From DASWOJ01 sp964242415 (GTDB taxonomy: Bacteria > Pseudomonadota > Alphaproteobacteria > Acetobacterales > Acetobacteraceae): a stretch of DNA of 55,841 nucleotides. The position numbers and the translations under genes are program-made. The notes beneath the pieces are model-generated. The model did no database searches and was not told the origin of the DNA. It saw only the letters and a list, made by a program, of their open reading frames with translations. This document shows, one piece after another, positions 53,480 through 55,841 of this stretch; within the stretch, counting starts at the first letter, position 1; each line of letters starts with the position of its first letter. The DNA lies in assembly GCA_964242415.1 (NCBI GenBank), contig CAXTAT010000034.1:1-55841 (forward strand). Reading direction: 5' to 3'.

Positions 53480-54580
53480 ATGGAACACCTCGACCGGATC
53501 GCCCCGCTCGCCCAGGACCTGGTGCGGATCGACAGCCGCAGCGCCCGGTCGAATACCGCGGTGGCCGAGCGGCTGGTGGCGGAGCTGCAGGGGTTCGAGG
53601 TCGAGCGGCTGGACTACACCGATGCCACTGGCGTGGCGAAGTGCGTGCTGGTGGCGGCGCGCGGCACGGGGGGGCTGGCGCTGTCGGGGCACATGGACAC
53701 CGTGCCGGACACTGGCTGGACCGACGATCCCTGGTCCGGCCGCATCGACGGCGACACCCTGCACGGCCTGGGCAGCACCGATATGAAGGGGCCGGTGGCC
53801 GCTCTGGTCGCCGCCGCCCGTGCCCTGCCGAAGGCGGTGCCGGTGGCGCTGCTGCTGACGACGGACGAGGAGACCACCAAGGCCGGCGCTCGCCGGGTCG
53901 TGCAGGACAGCACCCTGGCCCGGCGCTTCGCCCCGCGCGGCATCCTGATCGCGGAGCCGACCGGCATGGTCCCGGTGCGCGGCCACCGCAGCAACATCGA
54001 GTTCGCCGCCACCGCCACCGGGGTGCAGGCGCACAGCAGCACCGGGCAGGGCCGCAATGCCAACTGGGACCTGGTGCTGTTCCTGGCCGAGATGCGGGGT
54101 TTGCACGATAGGTTGCGTGCTGAGCCGGGGATGCAGGACACGGCTTATGACCCGGTGTTCAGCGATTTTAACCTCATTATCGACAACCATGGCGCGGCGG
54201 TGAACATCACGGTTCCCCGGGCTACGGCGACGATCAAGTATCGTTACAGTGCACGCATCGATCCGGAGGTGGTCGTGGCTGCTGTGCAGGCTGCTGCTGA
54301 CCAGGCTGGGTTGCACCTGACCATCGCCCGCCAAGGCCGCCCACCGGAACTGCCGCCCGGGCACCCGCTGGTGGCGCTGGCGGAGGGGCTGGCCGGTGCC
54401 GCGGCGCAGACGGCGCCCTATGGCACGGATGCGTCGGAGCTGCAGGCGCTGGCACCGTGCGTGATCCTGGGGCCGGGGCGCATCGCCGATGCCCATAAGC
54501 CGACGGAGGCGGTGAGCCTGGCGGCGCTGGCCGAGGCGGTGCCGGTGTTCATGCGGATGGCTGAGAGGCTTGCGCCCTAA
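53480..54580 (+). CDS. M20-family metallopeptidase/deacylase (ArgE/DapE-like)
   Basis: A 366-residue di-zinc hydrolase. The metal ligands are in LSGHMDTVPDTG (His and Asp), GLGSTDMKGPVAAL (bridging Asp), LLTTDEETTKAG (catalytic Glu pair) and the late DAHKPTEAV (His). The family removes acyl groups from, or cleaves, small amino-acid derivatives such as acetylornithine or succinyl-diaminopimelate. The exact substrate is unclear, and argJ in this genome already recycles acetylornithine. The ATG at 53480 has AGGGGTGG immediately upstream; ATG 53465 is possible. It is divergent from the DSD1-type gene, which hints at a joint D-amino-acid salvage function. Confidence 0.9.
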   Translation: MEHLDRIAPLAQDLVRIDSRSARSNTAVAERLVAELQGFEVERLDYTDATGVAKCVLVAARGTGGLALSGHMDTVPDTGWTDDPWSGRIDGDTLHGLGSTDMKGPVAALVAAARALPKAVPVALLLTTDEETTKAGARRVVQDSTLARRFAPRGILIAEPTGMVPVRGHRSNIEFAATATGVQAHSSTGQGRNANWDLVLFLAEMRGLHDRLRAEPGMQDTAYDPVFSDFNLIIDNHGAAVNITVPRATATIKYRYSARIDPEVVVAAVQAAADQAGLHLTIARQGRPPELPPGHPLVALAEGLAGAAAQTAPYGTDASELQALAPCVILGPGRIADAHKPTEAVSLAALAEAVPVFMRMAERLAP

Positions 54581-54676
54581 GCAGGCTTGCGCCGCCCCGC
54601 GCGCGCATGGATGCCGGCATGATTGGGCCGCGGACGCCTGCTTGGGCATTCCTGCGCAGATCCGGAGCGGCCTTGC

Positions 54677-55573
54677 TCAGGCTGTCGGCGGTGGGCGCCA
54701 TTGGCCGTGGACGGGAGTGGGGTGGCGCAAGGTCGTGGGGACTGTGCCGGCCGTGTCGTCTGGCGGGTTCTCCGGCGGGTCGTTGCCGGCGTGCATGGGG
54801 CCGGGCTGCGCGACGCCTTGCCTGGGCACTTGCGGTTTGGGGCCGGGCTGGCGGGCACCGCTTGGGGCGGCGGCGGTGCCGCAGAGCTTCGCGATGTCAT
54901 CTGGCGTGCGGCGCTTCCAGGGGTGGGCGCCGCCTGGCGGGGCGGCGAGGCCGAGGTCGCGGCAGATTTCGCTGATGATGTCGGCGGTTGGGCGGGTGCC
55001 GATGTCGTCGTCGAGGTCGGGGGTGTCGAGACGGTCGCGCAACTCGGCCTGAAGGGTCTCGGAGGTAGCGCGGCCGTCGCTGGGGGTGGCGGCCGTGCGC
55101 TGGATGGCGTCCTCGACTTCGCGGATGATGCGGCGGCGGGCGGCGGCGCGGCGCTGGGCCGGGTCGGGGCCGGACTGGATGGGGGCGGGCTGGACGGGCT
55201 GGGCCAGGCTGCGCGCGAGCATGATGGTGCGGCGGACGGCGCGGGCGATGCGGTCGAAGGCGAGGGTGAGGCTGATCAGGGCACCGGACGGCGGGGCGGG
55301 CTGCGCGCCTGTGGCGGGCTGGGCGCCGGTACTCTGCTGGGTGCCCGTCGGAAGGGGATGGGGCACAGCTTGCTGCGCGGCCTGAACGGTGGCCTGGCCG
55401 TGCAGGCAGCGGGCGAGGTCGGCACCCATGGTGATCAGGTCGTGCAGGACCTGCCGGTAGCCCTGCGTGTCGGCATCGTGCGGGCCGGGGCCGTGCGGGC
55501 CGGGGCCGTGCGGGCCGGGGCCGTGCGGGTCGGGGTTGTCGTTCGCTTCGGCAGGGAGCGCGTGTGCAGACAT
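54677..55573 (-). CDS. Proline-rich protein with GPGPH repeats, unknown function
   Basis: A 298-residue protein of no family I can name. The N-terminus (MSAHALPAEANDNPDP) leads into four GPGPH-type repeats. A helical middle follows: YRQVLHDLITMGADLARCLH near 40-60 and LTLAFDRIARAVRRTIMLAR near 100-120. Then comes an Arg/Asp-rich part with RRRIIREVEDAIQRT, LDTPDLDDDIGTRP and ADIISEICRDLGLAAPP. The C-terminus is Pro-rich. The alternation of plausible helices with D/E-R-rich motifs and the length of the frame support a real gene. I have a vague memory of similar proteins in Acetobacteraceae, sometimes near mobile DNA. No good ribosome site is visible before ATG 55573. Confidence 0.6.
   Translation of the reverse strand: MSAHALPAEANDNPDPHGPGPHGPGPHGPGPHDADTQGYRQVLHDLITMGADLARCLHGQATVQAAQQAVPHPLPTGTQQSTGAQPATGAQPAPPSGALISLTLAFDRIARAVRRTIMLARSLAQPVQPAPIQSGPDPAQRRAAARRRIIREVEDAIQRTAATPSDGRATSETLQAELRDRLDTPDLDDDIGTRPTADIISEICRDLGLAAPPGGAHPWKRRTPDDIAKLCGTAAAPSGARQPGPKPQVPRQGVAQPGPMHAGNDPPENPPDDTAGTVPTTLRHPTPVHGQWRPPPTA
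55477..55536. repeat. Four 15-bp tandem repeats in the GPGPH protein gene
   Basis: The unit CGTGCGGGCCGGGGC occurs three times exactly (55477, 55492, 55507) and once with two changes (55522). On the coding (minus) strand each encodes a five-residue GPGPH-type unit. Confidence 0.9.
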
Positions 55574-55841
55574 GAACGGAACAAGAACATTGTTGAGGCG
55601 TTACGTCAAGGCTGGAGTGGGCGGGTCGGTGCCTGGGTGGGGTTGGCTGAGCCGGCCGGCCTGGTCGCTGACGACGCGCGCGCCTTGCGGCGATGCGGGA
55701 CGAGATGGGTTGGCTGACTGGCTTAGCCCTGCAGGTGGCCTGCGACGGGGATGCGGCGGTTCCCGCCTCCACTTGGCGCAGGCCGCGTACCACTTGGTCA
55801 AACGGTCGGACCCTGTTGGCGAAGTCCGGAGCCTTGGCCCG
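55574..55841. other. Right-edge stretch with no convincing gene
   Basis: Short open frames exist on both strands (for example a 66-codon minus frame starting MTKWYAACAKWRREPP), but none matches a family I know. Presumably it contains the promoter of the GPGPH gene and perhaps the end of a gene beyond the window. Confidence 0.35.

Overview
The window is a GC-rich, densely coded chromosomal segment of an alphaproteobacterium. Gene content points to Rhodospirillales, most likely Acetobacteraceae: an NdvA-type glucan exporter, a fused shikimate kinase/3-dehydroquinate synthase, a fused GNAT/NUDIX protein, and a CynA/NrtA-type transporter with cyanase. This taxonomic placement is inference from gene families; no rRNA or tRNA gene is present to confirm it. 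There is one 100-base assembly gap (51971-52070).

Left part (1-16 kb): the 5' end of an ammonium transporter gene behind glnK (minus strand, possible sigma-54 promoter); a UbiH-type monooxygenase; a PIN-toxin remnant; a membrane GGDEF-EAL protein; an 0.85 kb stretch of decayed repeats; a peptidase remnant; a radical SAM/UdgX DNA-repair pair; a CBS protein; a DUF1217-like protein; a glucan ABC exporter; pyridoxal kinase; an SDR oxidoreductase; a Spy/CpxP-like protein; an Asp/Glu racemase followed by a frameshifted second racemase relic.

Middle (16-33 kb): a tandem glycine riboswitch followed by gcvT-gcvH-gcvP (glycine cleavage); a cyanate uptake and detoxification operon (cynA-B-D-S, minus strand) with a strong sigma-54 promoter match; mscL; a bacterial alpha-2-macroglobulin paired with penicillin-binding protein 1C; an alpha/beta hydrolase.

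At 33.5-34.9 kb lies a sharply AT-richer island with a two-gene, 4-bp-overlapping unit: a cytoplasmic trypsin-like serine protease and a small membrane protein. I regard this as the best candidate for an undescribed (possibly conflict or defence) system.

Right part (35-55.8 kb): aroKB fusion; a 47-aa membrane protein; xerD; accA; an MFS exporter; sulfite reductase cysJ-cysI with an overlapping 55-aa membrane protein gene; a CinA-like protein, a GNAT-NUDIX fusion, argJ and a PpiC/SurA-type isomerase in a minus-strand row; secA; a DSD1-type PLP enzyme divergent from an M20 deacetylase; and a lineage-restricted protein with GPGPH repeats.

Two intergenic repeat families punctuate the window. The dominant one is a roughly 150-bp element whose ends are inverted CTCTCCC/GGGAGAG arms; I see seven full-size copies, one half copy and one collapsed perfect hairpin. 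The assembly gap lies inside one of the full-size copies. The second family is REP-like, built on TTGCGAG...GCAATCC arms.
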